DNA of 64,000 nt from Alectoria sarmentosa. Taxonomy: Eukaryota > Ascomycota > Lecanoromycetes > Lecanorales > Parmeliaceae. This document shows positions 1 to 10,690 of this stretch, piece by piece. The translations under genes were made by a program, and so were the position numbers. Below the pieces are notes generated by a model that worked only from the letters and a program-made list of their open reading frames with translations, had not been told where the DNA came from and did no database searches. Numbering within the stretch: position 1 is the stretch's first letter; each line of letters starts with the position of its first letter. Where the stretch lies: positions 62,001-126,000 of the forward strand of contig WOGZ01000049.1 of assembly GCA_009733775.1 (NCBI GenBank). Reading direction: 5' to 3'.

Positions 1-735
1 TTACGTCGCTGGGACACGGGGAGCTGGAGCAGCATAGGGAGATGAGACACTATGCTAGGATAGCTGCGTGGGAGATGCCTTTGCTCAGCAGTACGCCCCA
101 TTCCCGCTTTTTCTTCCCTACCAATAGCTGACAGTGTCTCCACAGAATTAGCCAAACCCTTCACCCCCCCTCCGCTCGATCATCCCCTTCGCTTCCGCTA
201 CACGACCTACATGGGCGAAACGCACCCGGGCTCCAAAAAAATCGTCCTCGAATTCTGCACGCGGGACCTGCGCGCCCTCACTGAACCACAAAGGATAAAA
301 CTCATAAAACTAGTCGGATCGCGCTACAACCCCGAAACCGACATTGTGAAAATGAGCTCCGAGATGTTCGAAACACCCGCACAGAACAAACGTTACCTCG
401 GCGACTTGGTCGACACGCTGATAGAGGAGGCGAAGGATGAGACGGACACGTTCGAGGACGTGCCACTCGATTTTCGACATCACAAGTTCAAGCCGAAAGT
501 AGAATTTCCGGATAGGTGGAAGTTGACGAAGGAGAAGAGGGAGAAGTTAGAGGAAGGGAGGACGTTGAGGATGGAGCAGGAGAGGAAGAGGGAGGTGCAA
601 GGGAAGCTGGTGGAGGGTGTGAGGGTTGTGAAGGAGGCGATGAAGAGGTTACCGGTCAGGAATGAGAGCAGGGCATTGTTGGAGGCGCAGCAGGGAAGAA
701 AGCCTGTGAGAGGAAAGCAGAGAATTAGGAGATAG
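1..735 (+). CDS. RSM24: Mitochondrial small-subunit ribosomal protein mS35 (Rsm24-like), 5' end outside window
   Basis: This is a structural protein of the small subunit of the mitochondrial ribosome. The gene enters from the left edge, so its N-terminus is missing. Exon 1..90 reads in the frame starting at base 3. An intron lies at 91..145 (GTACGC..CCACAG), and the last exon, 146..735, ends in TAG. The spliced frame reads LLSKLAKPFTPPP, then RFRYTTYMGETHPGSKK, which is the conserved mS35 block. It is followed by KIVLEFCTRDLRALTE and a segment ending in DFRHHKFKP. The C-terminal 60 residues are basic and charged, as usual for mitoribosomal proteins. The ATG at 211 is internal and is not the start. 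Assignment rests on recognising the family by eye; the symbol follows the yeast name. Confidence 0.85.
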
Positions 736-1337
736 TGATTCTATGCTCGATAACGGGTTGTATGTATCACATCGCGATGGTCGGGCACTTTGGCAGTGGT
801 AGAGTGTAGGTAGGGAAACCTACGTACTAAATGGTCTCAGCGGTCATAGGTTCTGTACATCACAATTCGTTTTCACCCATTGGATTTCAAAATGTGTCAA
901 AAGCAAGCTGAGTTCCCTTCGCAGGCTATCCACCTATCTAAAGAGAACAAATCCACTGCACGCATCCACCCCTCGAGATTATTTTTTTAGGGTCTTTGTT
1001 TCAAACACCTATTGGCGAATGAAGAGTAAACCAGCCAAACTCCGCATCCTGCATGGACAAAGCATACGAGATAGTGCTAGCCACCTCTGAGAAGAGGGAA
1101 GCGTATGGCCAAGTGGTAGTAAAGGTCTGTTTGACACCTCGTGCCAGGATGAGATGGCAGTCATGAGTGTGATTGTTGACCGAAGAATGAATATCTGATA
1201 ACAGTACAGCACGCATGAGGTAAAATAATCGAATCGCAGCAGGCATTTGTGTCAATATCCATGGCTCATCTCCTATAAGCCACTGGACCCTCCCTCCCCC
1301 CCCCCCCTCCCTTCCATATCCACCCCCCAGAGCACGA
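736..1337. other. Intergenic stretch between converging genes
   Basis: About 600 bases lie between the 3' end of the mS35 gene (plus) and the 3' end of the CCCH protein gene (minus). Short frames at 1001..1360 have no protein character and overlap the end of the neighbour. A C-rich run lies at about 1290-1315. I see no RNA gene. Confidence 0.6.
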
Positions 1338-3327
1338 TCACTTTTGATCATTCGTATCAACGAGCACCTCGTACCCGTTCCCGCTCATCTTGCCCTTCGC
1401 GCTCTTTGCTCCGTTCGTAGCATGCGCCTTCTTCGCATGCTTCTTCAGCCCACTTGCAGCTTTGCCGTTCTGGCTGCTCTTGGGCTCAGGAGGGTTGGTG
1501 ACGAACTCCGGCTGTCCTGGCTCACGGAAGAAGACACGATGCTGGATAGGGGGCGATGTGATTGATGCTGCATCGAATCCTTCTGCAGGTGTAGAGCCCT
1601 GGAAGGGGTTTCGCGCACTGCCAGTGCTAGGGACCGGAGAGTCGCGACCGAATTGGACAGGGCCTCGGCCTTTGACAGCAACGTTGTTGTTGTTGGTGAA
1701 GGCGTTGCCGTTATTATAGGCCGGAGTGCCGGTACGAGAGTCAGACGTAGCATTACCATTCAAGCTACCAAAGGCATTACCATTGTTGGGGTTCGGGGTG
1801 GTGGAGGCGCTGACAGGTGTGTAGGTAGGAGTATAGACAGCCTGGCTGCCGGAGCGGTTTGACTCTGAAGAAGGAGCGATGAAGCTGATGTCCATCGAAG
1901 TAGGTGCGTTGGTCTGCGGGTTCCAATTGTTTGGAAAACCGCTATAGACTGGACGGGCAATGTTCTGTCTCTGGTTGCCATTCGAAGCAGACGTGCTTCC
2001 AGCGGAAAGTCCACTAGCTCTATTCAAAATGTGGTAGTCCGGAGCTACCTTTCGGGTAGACGCGCCCGTGTTGTTCAATTGTTGGCCAACTGAGGACTGC
2101 CCCAAGTTGGTCGGACGGCTGATGGGTGGCTGCTTTGGTGGAGAAGAGCTACCGGAGCGACCACCGTTCATGACGTGAGATGCAAACTGATTGTACGAAG
2201 GGGGCGATGTGTTTTTCTGAGCTGCACGCTGTTGGTAATTCTCAGCAGCACCGTTGCCTAGGAAGGATTGACCAGTTTGAGAGAATGGACGTTGCTGAGC
2301 CGTGTGATTGGAATGAGTTGGGAAATGCTGGTGGGGAGCTGTGAACGCAGTAGCGTTGGTATTGTACTGCGCATTGGTAGCAGGACTCAGAGTCGAAGCG
2401 CCAGCTGAAGCCTGGTTGTTGCCGCGAGCCAAGATGATTGGAGTGCCATGCGCGGCAGCAGGAGAAGCGACACCGCGATTGGAAGGTCCTGAAGCACCTG
2501 GAGGGCTATGCTTCCCGTCCTGACGTCTCCAAGGCTTATGAAGAGCTGGAGCAGGCTTAGCTTGGATAGGTAGCTCTTCTCTAGGCCAGTTTGGGAATTC
2601 GCGGAAGCCAATCGCGCGACGAGTCTCTTCGTCTTTCGGGATCTCGTGCTTATACTTGCAACCTTCCTGCATGTAGTTGCAGTTACCTGTCTGGATCCAA
2701 TAGGTGCAGTAGACCTTCTTTCCCATGGTACCTTTCTTTGCCATAGTGTCAATGATGCTAGTGTCATTGGTGGTGAGGGCAGGCGTCCTCTAAAAGAATG
2801 AGAAATATATTAGCATGCGCACAGTGAAAGGAAGAGCTGGAATGGCTGATGAGTGCGTGAGCTCATACCAGAGCCTTGTCCACGGACTTAGATCCTTCAC
2901 TCCATTTACCAGCAGCATTCTTGTTCCCTTTCTTGTCCGAAGCGGTGAACCCTTTCTGAGTGGAGCTCTCAGATTCTTCTGAGGCAGGTGAACCATCCGA
3001 CCCAGAGTCGTCACCTTCCTCATTCGCGACCGTTTGGGTATTGATAGGTTGGTCAAGCTGGTAGCGGACACCATGTGCCGGGTGGTCTCCCGTGATAAGC
3101 TCCATGCGAGCTCTCAAGGCATCGAGCACTGTCAACGTAATCGGGATACCTTTGAGGACAATTGAATCGGGCAGCTCGTCCATTGCAACCAAGGGTACAA
3201 CGGTGTTGTCGTCGCGCTGGACGCACCAGCGTGGTCGTAAAGGCTCCAATGCGACCGATCGCGGGGCCTCGGCGCTCTCAGAGGACATCACGGGAGTCTG
3301 GACTCCGTTGCTGATATTGGTATTCAT
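1338..3327 (-). CDS. CCCH-type zinc-finger protein, 636 aa
   Basis: Two exons, 3327..2869 and 2789..1338, join across a 78-base intron (2790..2868, GTATGA..TTTTAG). The first exon is exactly 153 codons, so the junction is in phase. One CCCH finger is visible: Cys181, Cys190, Cys197 and His201 (C-x8-C-x6-C-x3-H) in the segment CTYWIQTGNC..GCKYKHE. A conserved flank, GFREFPNWPREELP, follows it. The N-terminal 60 residues are ordered, then an acidic linker rich in S, E and D. The last 400 residues are low-complexity Q/N/S/P sequence ending in a lysine-rich tail. Such proteins usually bind RNA, but target and process cannot be told from sequence. The ATG at 3327 is chosen because the frame runs from it through a hydrophilic N-terminus to a good donor. 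Confidence 0.8.
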
Positions 3328-4321
3328 GTTGAGCTGTTGTTATACCTTCAAGTTGTGGTATATTCGAGGGTGTTGTTGGTAGGGGTTTTGAGATAACTTG
3401 GATTTTGTGTGTTGAAGAGATGACAGGTAGGTATCTGTGATGGTGATAGACAAATGTTGGGGATATATCTGAGGTGAGGGTGATACTATATTGCAGTCGA
3501 TGAAGTTTGACAAGCAGGTTATCTTTGCTGATGTCATTAGCCACGTGTTGGCAGAAATGAAGACGTTTGATAATTACCTCTCGCTGTTGATCGACTGATT
3601 GTTGTGGTCAATCTTTCACAATATAGATGGCTTGAGCTTTTTTGCTGGCAAAGAGGTATACTTAGTTTGTTCACGGGTGTTTGCTGATGGCAGGAAGAAA
3701 GGAAGAGGCATGTAGAAAGGAAGAAGGTTGGTTGCATCAAAGGGTATAAATACCCTCCGATGAACAAGGCTAATTATATCACTTAGATGCTTCACCATCG
3801 AAGTGGGGACGGAATGAATAGTACGAGGAGTGCACTGCCTGCCGAGTGAAGGCGCGAAATGAAGTGTTTCATAGGGTCGCCGCATGCCAGCACATGACGA
3901 GTGAAGAAACTGTCCCGCACCAGGCGGCGCAAAATTCACCCGAGTGGTGCAAAAGCGGGCAGCAAAAACAGAATGAAAACACGAAACAAGGCCAAAGTGA
4001 AGCCATCTAAAACCGCTGGCAAAACGCTGTGAGGTACTACGAGCTGCATATCCGGGAGGATGACTGCAGCGATGCAACCATATCATCACATGCCGTCTGC
4101 AATAGAAAAGTCAGATTTCTTCAACACTCTCATTTCCCTGTGATGCTACTCCAAATGTTTCAAAGGCGGCCGTCATGAAAGCCACTATCACTTTTTTAAA
4201 GCGGAGCGACGCCCGATGATTGGCAGCTCGCGGTGAGAGATGACCGAGGCTGTGTTTGATCCGCTCTGTAGGAAAACTAGACATCTTGCACGGAGGAAAA
4301 ACGAAAGGCGTCTCTTCTGAT
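3328..4321. other. Long intergenic region upstream of the CCCH gene
   Basis: About 1 kb. It should hold the promoter and 5' leader of the CCCH gene and the 3' end of the dihydroorotase gene (both minus). Minus frames at 3537..3767 and 3616..4089 are open but have no recognisable domain, and they overlap each other in different frames. I treat them as chance. Confidence 0.5.
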
Positions 4322-6010
4322 CTACATCCAGTCTAGACCTCGGGTGTACTGCCCTCTCCGAAATGGAATGATCTTCACGGAGTGATCTTTCGACTCAACG
4401 ACTTCTGGAATTTGAGTTGAGCCGCTTGGACCTACGATGATCCGCCCTTCACTGGAAGCTTCCTTGTAGAAAGTCCTGCCGTGCTCGCCGAGAAAACCTG
4501 CCAGGGTATTCTTTGTCAGCTGTCCAGAGTCCAGCAGGCCCAGCCTACAGCCTTGTTCGAAGGCGTCCAACGCATAAGATAAAACGAATGGTTGAGTCCA
4601 TACACCAGCTGCATGCTTTCCTTTGCCATCTTGGCCGCCTTGTTTGGCTTGTATGGAATGAGGCGCGCTGTCGGAACCAAGAAAAAACTTTGGGTCACCC
4701 GATGCTGCTGCCTTCAGCAAAGCCATCCTATCCCGTGGAGTTTTGGCTACTGGCTCTACAGGTTTTCGTGCATCAGTGTTACATCGTCACAACAACCGCT
4801 TGGGTCACGAGACGGGCGAGGGAAATAAGAAGGATCCTTCGGTCCCGAAGGAAACTTGCCATCGAACTCGAAACGCTAGGGAAGGAGTGGGTACTTGGAA
4901 ACACGTACTGCAGTAGTTGATGGAGTCCCCAGCCCAATCATCAATGATCAGCGACAAGTGATGGGGGGTGATGCTTCCAACGACAGTTTCCCCAGCGTTG
5001 AAAACGGCTGCTACTGCAGCCTCTGTTGAACAGTGTTCGAGAACGATCCTAGGCAATTTAAGCAAAACCCCTCAGAAAATGAGGCGCTAAATGTAATCTC
5101 ACCGTAGCCTCGGGAAATCGTGGTGGAGCTTGAGTAGAGTCGGGAGGAATCTCTCTTCTGCATTCAACACTGTAACATCATCTCTTGAAGGGCACTCGCC
5201 TACGCACATCGCAGATTTAGCATTGCTTCCTCAAATTCAGAATGTGAGGTATGAATCATGTCTGAGAAGTAAGAAGAGCCCTTCAGTCCCGAAATGTGCT
5301 TCATGATTTTTTTGGTACCAGATAAGATAAAATCGTTTGAAAGGTACAAACCGTGCAGGTTCAGGACTAGATCCTGCTCCATCATTTCTCGGAAAACAGG
5401 ATAGAAGACTCTTAGATCCTGAACCCCCGAAGAGGAGTTCGTCGTAACTCCCGAGGGATAGACTGTATGTACTGTTAATTAAGAAGTCCAGTTGGTTTGA
5501 AGTCACGGTCGAGAACCTTTGATACCCCTTATGCCTGCCTTCTTAGCCTCAATGACAACTTCCGGTGTGATCTAAACCTCAGTTCGCATCTGTCAGTCCT
5601 GTAGGCGGTGATCTCTTAGAGGGTATCTGGACGAAGATGTATACCGATGGATGCAAGTACAGCGACATCAAGAAGTGGACGTCTGGTGCCAGAGTCTGCA
5701 ACCTCTTCCGATAATCCAAGGCCATGGCGACTGTCGTGATGGGTGGGAGTAGGTTGGGCTTTTGGATTCTTGTCAATGTTCGTTACGTGGTGTATTTGGC
5801 GACTTCTGCTGACCATAACATAGACCATATCGACGCCCCCCTGCCTGATAGTCGGGACTACCTATGAAACGTTGAGTATTGGAACTTCTTCACCGATGAG
5901 TCGGTGGCCTCTGGATGAAGCTTTACCGTTTCCATCATGGCCCCGTCACGGAGATGAACATGAAAGTCCGCGCCACCGGGCAACTGGAACCCTTCAAACA
6001 TCGAGGCCAT
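4322..6010 (-). CDS. URA4: Dihydroorotase (pyrimidine biosynthesis), 8 exons, 360 aa
   Basis: Catalyses reversible cyclisation of carbamoyl-aspartate to dihydroorotate, the third step of UMP synthesis; a cytosolic amidohydrolase of the dimeric PyrC type. Exons: 6010..5927, 5861..5814, 5758..5645, 5571..5517, 5462..5352, 5199..5103, 5048..4909, 4755..4322. All junctions keep frame and total 361 codons, the family length. Metal and catalytic residues are in place: His17 and His19 (DFHVHLRDG), carboxylated Lys100 (IKVYP), His137 (LNLHGE), His175 (VLEHCST) and Asp245 (GSDSAPH). The substrate loop TPHHL is also present. The start MASMFEGFQLPGGAD fits the family. Introns 5200..5351 and 4756..4908 are unusually long and related to each other (see findings). 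The donor at 5813 is GTCAGC, less typical but forced by the conserved YVMPNLLPP join. Confidence 0.93.
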
Positions 6011-6486
6011 GGCGTTACAACCTCGAACGCAGTATGCAGAAGATTCAACGGGTCAAACGATGCCAATTGAGCGCTTATGTCATTTTGGGATCACCGCCTT
6101 TGGGGAGCAGCGGCTCAAGAGCTTGATCTTGCGTCTGAGGTCTGCTCAGCTCTTGCCGACCGTATATGTTGAATCTGTACAATGGATACAGTGGAGTAGG
6201 CGATCACCCTCGTGAGTCCCGCAACTTCTCCAGACTAAATGTTTTGGAGTCGTGAGCACATGTCACTTTCTAAAGGGTTAGGCCAAATCTAAAGAGGCGG
6301 TCCGCGCGCCAGCAATGAGGCACAATCAGATGAGCACAATAAAAAACCTACCAGCAATGTCATTAGAGGAGCGTCAAGAAGACAACCTAGGCAACAGGCC
6401 TGATTATATTCATCGGAGCAGAGTCTATGCTGTATACGTTACGTCCGTAAATCTATGCTACAGATTTGGGTATCTGGAATGGAAAT
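6011..6486. other. Intergenic spacer, dihydroorotase promoter side
   Basis: About 480 bases between the start of the dihydroorotase gene and the end of MRM1, both on the minus strand. Plus frames here are antisense chance frames. No feature is recognised. Confidence 0.5.
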
Positions 6487-8403
6487 TCAAAACACTCGAT
6501 TCTCCATCTCAACCTGCGCACCATGGCCTGGGCTCGCAGTCCATGTTGCAGCATCAAGCGGTGCATCTACGTCAATCTCCCTTCGCCCAACAGGCTTGCG
6601 GAGAAATGCCTCACACAATAAGCCTGCTGCAACGCTGACATTTAAGCTATCGACCTTGCCTTGCCCCATTCTTGGGCCACCTATTCCAACATCGAAATCT
6701 GCCTTTCTCTGTATGTTCCAACGCAGACCTTCGCCTTCACCGCCAAGAATTAAAATGCACGGATGATTCCGAACCGGGCTTCCCATATCAGAGGAAGAGA
6801 AGTAGTTGCCAACCCCACTCCGCTTGCCAGGGTTTGGAGCAACCGCTGCGTAGATCTTCCAACCGTTGCTTTTACATTCATCGATAAAATTCCCAGGCTG
6901 GCTTACTGACACAAGGGGCAAGGTCTCGGAAGCACCAGCTGAAGCCTTGATTGCGACTGGAGATACGGGGGCGCTGCTGCGGTTAGAGATGGCAACAGTA
7001 TCGACGCCGAGGAAGAAGGCAGTTCTCATAATGGCGCCAAGATTTCCAGGGTCAAGGATGCCGTCCAGTAAGAGCACAAAGGGGTACCTTGGGAAGCCAG
7101 CCTCGTACTTTATGTTGGTACTTGTGCCGTTGACGGCTTCGTCCTCGCGTGACTGGTGGTCTAACATGACATGGAACGCCCCGTTCCGCTTTTCGACAGC
7201 CTGAAATCCTACGACAGGTAGCTTTGGAAGGGGAGAGGCTTCCAAGATGTAGCCATTGTGAGGTCTCCCTGTGCTCATTTTGTCCATCAACCGTAACCAA
7301 TCTCCTTTCACTCTCTCAACGACTACACCACGCTTCAAAGCTAATTCTCGGATCCTGTTGTCCTGCTCATGGACTTCTCTGTTATCCCCATCGTATATGT
7401 AGAGCTTGTAGAGCTTTCTCCGCGATGACAGAAGAGCTGCTGTGATCACAGATGTACCGTAGAGGAATTCGGACGCCGGCGTAGTATACGGCATACTCAA
7501 GGGAACGTTCAAATCTCGACTTTGTGATTGCTGGTCATCATTTTGGGACAGGTCCCTTCCATAGCCGTCGTAATTACGACTACTTGCGCGAGATGAGGGC
7601 CCATAGTCCTTTTCTATTGTTCGGTTTGCATATGGAGCACGACCCGGACTATCGAGATGCCGTCCCATTGAGAATCGAGGCCTGTGATACTCCATGGAAG
7701 GGCCCATATCATCCTGCAAGTCTTGAGGCATCGAAAGACTATGCCTATGCTCCTCTTCATGCTTTGGTGTAGCTGCACGACGAGGTGTTCGGCCGAAGAG
7801 GTCTTTCGCCGAGCTGTGGTTCTTGTCCCCATGAAAAGCCTTGCGATGAGCTGCTTGGCGGATAGTTGAGTTGGAGAGATCTGATACTGCGGGTTCTACC
7901 TCACGTCCAAACTTGAGCGCTCGACGAAGGGCGCGGTTGCCTTCAGGATTGCTCTTGTAGTCGTACTTGGCCCCCCGAGTGGAGCGATCGAATTCACCTT
8001 TTTCATTCCTTCGAACTGGCTTCCGAAGTCGTCCTTGTCTTCTCTGACTCTCCTTGAGGATTGCTGACTCCCTCATATCCTCGACGTCCATTCCCTGCTG
8101 GTGGTTCGGCCTGGGTCTTCTTTCGCGAAGAGGGTCGAGATCACTCATTCGCTTTTCAAAAGTCCGCTCTCCATCCCGCCGGCGTGGGCCTGGCACAGGA
8201 TCTTGGATAGGACTCCTGAGTAGACCCGTGCGCCGCCTCTCGGGTCTCCTGCTGCCATATTCTGATCGCCTTAGAGACCTATTTATTGCTGTATTGGTTG
8301 AAATGTGTGCTGGAGGGATCTGTTGTCTCAGAAAATTTCGAGATTCTGGAAGCCGTTTGGCACCAAGTCTATCGCTAATGCACGCGACAGCTTTCAGCAT
8401 CAC
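6487..8403 (-). CDS. MRM1: Mitochondrial large-subunit rRNA 2'-O-methyltransferase (SpoU family), 638 aa, intronless
   Basis: Transfers methyl from S-adenosylmethionine to a ribose 2'-OH in the peptidyl-transferase region of mitochondrial large rRNA. The C-terminal SPOUT domain shows the three SpoU motifs: LLDGILDPGNLGAIMRTAFF (motif 1, Asn and Arg present), CILILGGEGEGL (motif 2) and DSLNVSVAAGLLCEAF (motif 3, knot). Before it is the substrate-binding domain, EFLYGTSVITAALLSSRRKL. The first 300 residues are basic and arginine-rich with a plausible mitochondrial presequence, MMLKAVACISDRLGAKRLP. This N-terminal extension is longer than in yeast Mrm1. No intron is needed. It diverges from the proteasome gene at 8656. 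Confidence 0.92.
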   Translation of the reverse strand: MMLKAVACISDRLGAKRLPESRNFLRQQIPPAHISTNTAINRSLRRSEYGSRRPERRRTGLLRSPIQDPVPGPRRRDGERTFEKRMSDLDPLRERRPRPNHQQGMDVEDMRESAILKESQRRQGRLRKPVRRNEKGEFDRSTRGAKYDYKSNPEGNRALRRALKFGREVEPAVSDLSNSTIRQAAHRKAFHGDKNHSSAKDLFGRTPRRAATPKHEEEHRHSLSMPQDLQDDMGPSMEYHRPRFSMGRHLDSPGRAPYANRTIEKDYGPSSRASSRNYDGYGRDLSQNDDQQSQSRDLNVPLSMPYTTPASEFLYGTSVITAALLSSRRKLYKLYIYDGDNREVHEQDNRIRELALKRGVVVERVKGDWLRLMDKMSTGRPHNGYILEASPLPKLPVVGFQAVEKRNGAFHVMLDHQSREDEAVNGTSTNIKYEAGFPRYPFVLLLDGILDPGNLGAIMRTAFFLGVDTVAISNRSSAPVSPVAIKASAGASETLPLVSVSQPGNFIDECKSNGWKIYAAVAPNPGKRSGVGNYFSSSDMGSPVRNHPCILILGGEGEGLRWNIQRKADFDVGIGGPRMGQGKVDSLNVSVAAGLLCEAFLRKPVGRREIDVDAPLDAATWTASPGHGAQVEMENRVF

Positions 8404-8655
8404 ATTGGCGTGCGGCGTTTTCAGTCGTAGGAAGAGAGAAATCGCTGCTTCAAGAAACCGATCGCCTCGGGGCCGGATAAACTACTTCCCCTAGCTCGGT
8501 CAGGCAGCTGAGAGCTTCATCATTGTAAATCTGTACGCGTTCACGCTAATCAAAGCTTTGCTCTCATCAACCAATTTCAACAATCGAATCTCCTTGAAAT
8601 TGTCCCAGAGAAAGCCTGTAAACTCAGACCGCAGTGGTCATCGCCCGTTCCAAAG
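8404..8655. promoter_or_regulatory. Shared divergent promoter of MRM1 and the proteasome alpha-1 gene
   Basis: Only 252 bases separate the two start codons, which point away from each other, so this segment must carry both promoters. I looked for the yeast proteasome control element GGTGGCAAA and did not find it. There is no clear TATA box close to either start. Confidence 0.55.
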
Positions 8656-9668
8656 ATGTCAGGTAAGCACGTTGCAGCCGCTCGAAATGTATAGCAAGGG
8701 GCGCTGACAGCTCGACAAACAGGCAGCGCCGGCTTCGACAGACACATCACGATCTTCTCAGATCAAGGAAGATTGTATCAAGTCGGTTCGTGACAGCGAA
8801 GTCTCATTCAATATCAGTTCCATGCACGAGAGGCCTGACTAATCGCTGGGCTGGTCAGAGTATGCATTCAAAGCCATTACAGCAGCAAATATCACGTCGA
8901 TAGGAGTTCGAGGCAAGGACTGTGCAGTAGTTCTCTCGCAGAAGAAGGTCCCTGTCAGTAAAATCAGCCTATTGGCTTCGAGTTCAACGAGCGCTCTGAC
9001 GTTCCATGGTGTACAGGACAAGCTCATTGATCCATCCTCTGTCTCACACATTTTCAAGCTCTCCCCTTCGGTCGGTTGCGTTATGACAGGTTCCATAGCG
9101 GATGCGCGGGCATCGGTCAACAGGGCCAGAGGCGAAGCGGCTGAGTTCAAGTACAAGAACGGATATGAGATGCCTTGCGACGTGCTGGCAAAGAGACTAG
9201 CAAACATCAACCAAGTATACACGCAGAGGGTAGGTACTTGAGAATCCTAAATTTGGCTCGGGACTAAGCTGACGGTGGTAGGCGTACATGAGACCATTAG
9301 GCGTTGCTCAAACCTTGATATCGGTAGACTCCGAATATGGCCCCCAGCTCTACAAATGTGATCCAGCGGGATACTACGTCGGCTACAAAGCGACTGCATC
9401 AGGACCAAAACAACAGGAGGCATTGAATCATCTGGAAAAGAAGCTGAAAAACAAGGAGTGTGCCGAGGGAAGTTGGGAAGACGTTGTGGAGCTTGGGATC
9501 TCCGCATTAAGCACAGTGCTCAGTGTGGACTTTAAGAAGGGCGAATTAGAAGTTGGTATCGTGGGAGGGCCTCAAGCGGGTGAGACGGAAGGGACGGATC
9601 CGCTGTTCAGAGCGTTGACCGAGGACGAGATAGAAGAGAGGTTGCAAGCGATCTCCGAGAAAGACTGA
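8656..9668 (+). CDS. SCL1: 20S proteasome subunit alpha-1, 254 aa
   Basis: Structural outer-ring subunit of the 20S proteasome core. Exons: 8656..8662, 8723..8785, 8859..8953, 9017..9229, 9282..9668. The first exon is only 7 bases (ATGTCAG). The spliced start reads MSGSAGFDRHITIFSDQGRL, then YQVEYAFKAI, the alpha-subunit N-terminal signature. VRGKDCAVVLSQKKVPDKL, YTQRAYMRPLGV and DPAGYYVGYKATASGPKQQE are diagnostic of alpha-1 (yeast Scl1, human PSMA6). Length matches the family. All four introns are 50-73 bases, and all junctions preserve frame. Confidence 0.95.
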
Positions 9669-10690
9669 AGAGACGTGCGAGGGAAGAAGGCGGTATGCAA
9701 GCAAAACGCTCGCATACCGTGGTGGCGTCGGAGCTGGTGAGTGGCATCATCGAAACACTCGTGGTGACGAGATTTCTATCTTACCTAATGCATACGGAGA
9801 ATATATCTAACATGTCTTCCAGCTTCTCATGGGTCTCCACATAGAAGTGCCGCTGGCCAATAGATTGTCGATATCCTTTAGCTTGCGTCAACCATTCATC
9901 CTCGAATCGGTCAAGTTCGCTTGACTGATTGAGCGATGAGCGACGATGAAGCAAGACCCCAGGGCGGAGTACATTGTGGCTTGCCAAAATGTTGCGGCTC
10001 AAAGTGGAAGGACCAAGTGGTGAGCTCTGCACTATTTTGATTCTTGAGACCGGCGCCCCTGTGCACCGGTAAGCCGTTCTCTATTCCTATATCCTAATGG
10101 TAAGCAGCCGCAGTGCATTGGCCAATGGGTGCCATTTCCTTTCAGCTGCCATGTGGTGGCAGAATAAGCGCGACGGGAACAATACCACTTTGGGACGTGT
10201 CTAAACCGTTCTAAGCCTGATTGTGGCGCAGCTGAACAAGTTCCCTCATGCAGTCGGCTGAGCATAGACTCCAAAGTACCTTCTTCTCTCCTACCATTGA
10301 ACACGCTCTCTCTACTATGCAGCTTACCATGTCTACCGACGTTTGGGGTAATCCTCTTGTTGTTTGTTCTAATCTGACTTCTGACTTCTTCTGTCAACGC
10401 TGCCATGTGCCCTCTCTCCACCGTTACGCCATTCGCCCCTGGTCCCGTACTTTGACAGTTCACCAATCAACCTATCAAACCTCCGATGCCTTTGACACGC
10501 TCGATTGATGAACTGTCTTCTTCCACGCGAGGCTGACCCCCTGATACGAGCCTCATGGAGCGTCGACATGTATTCATAAAGTTGGCTTTGGGCCGTCAGA
10601 AGGAAAGATGGAACGGCTTGTCCGCCTGGTGAGAGTCCAACATTCCATTCAATGCCTAGCCAAACTGTCACCCTAACCAAAACTAAAGCC
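9669..10690. other. Gene-poor kilobase with one exon-like minus-strand frame
   Basis: No confident gene. A minus-strand frame at 9781..9930 has protein-like charged composition (LDRFEDEWLTQAKGYRQS, then RHFYVETHEKLEDMLDIF) but no ATG in frame and no clear upstream exon. Overlapping frames at 10032..10466 and 10248..10508 on opposite strands look like chance. Confidence 0.4.

Noticed and set aside
3616..4089. 157-codon minus frame upstream of the CCCH gene
   Set aside because: Overlaps other open frames, has odd composition and no conserved motif; most likely leader or spacer.
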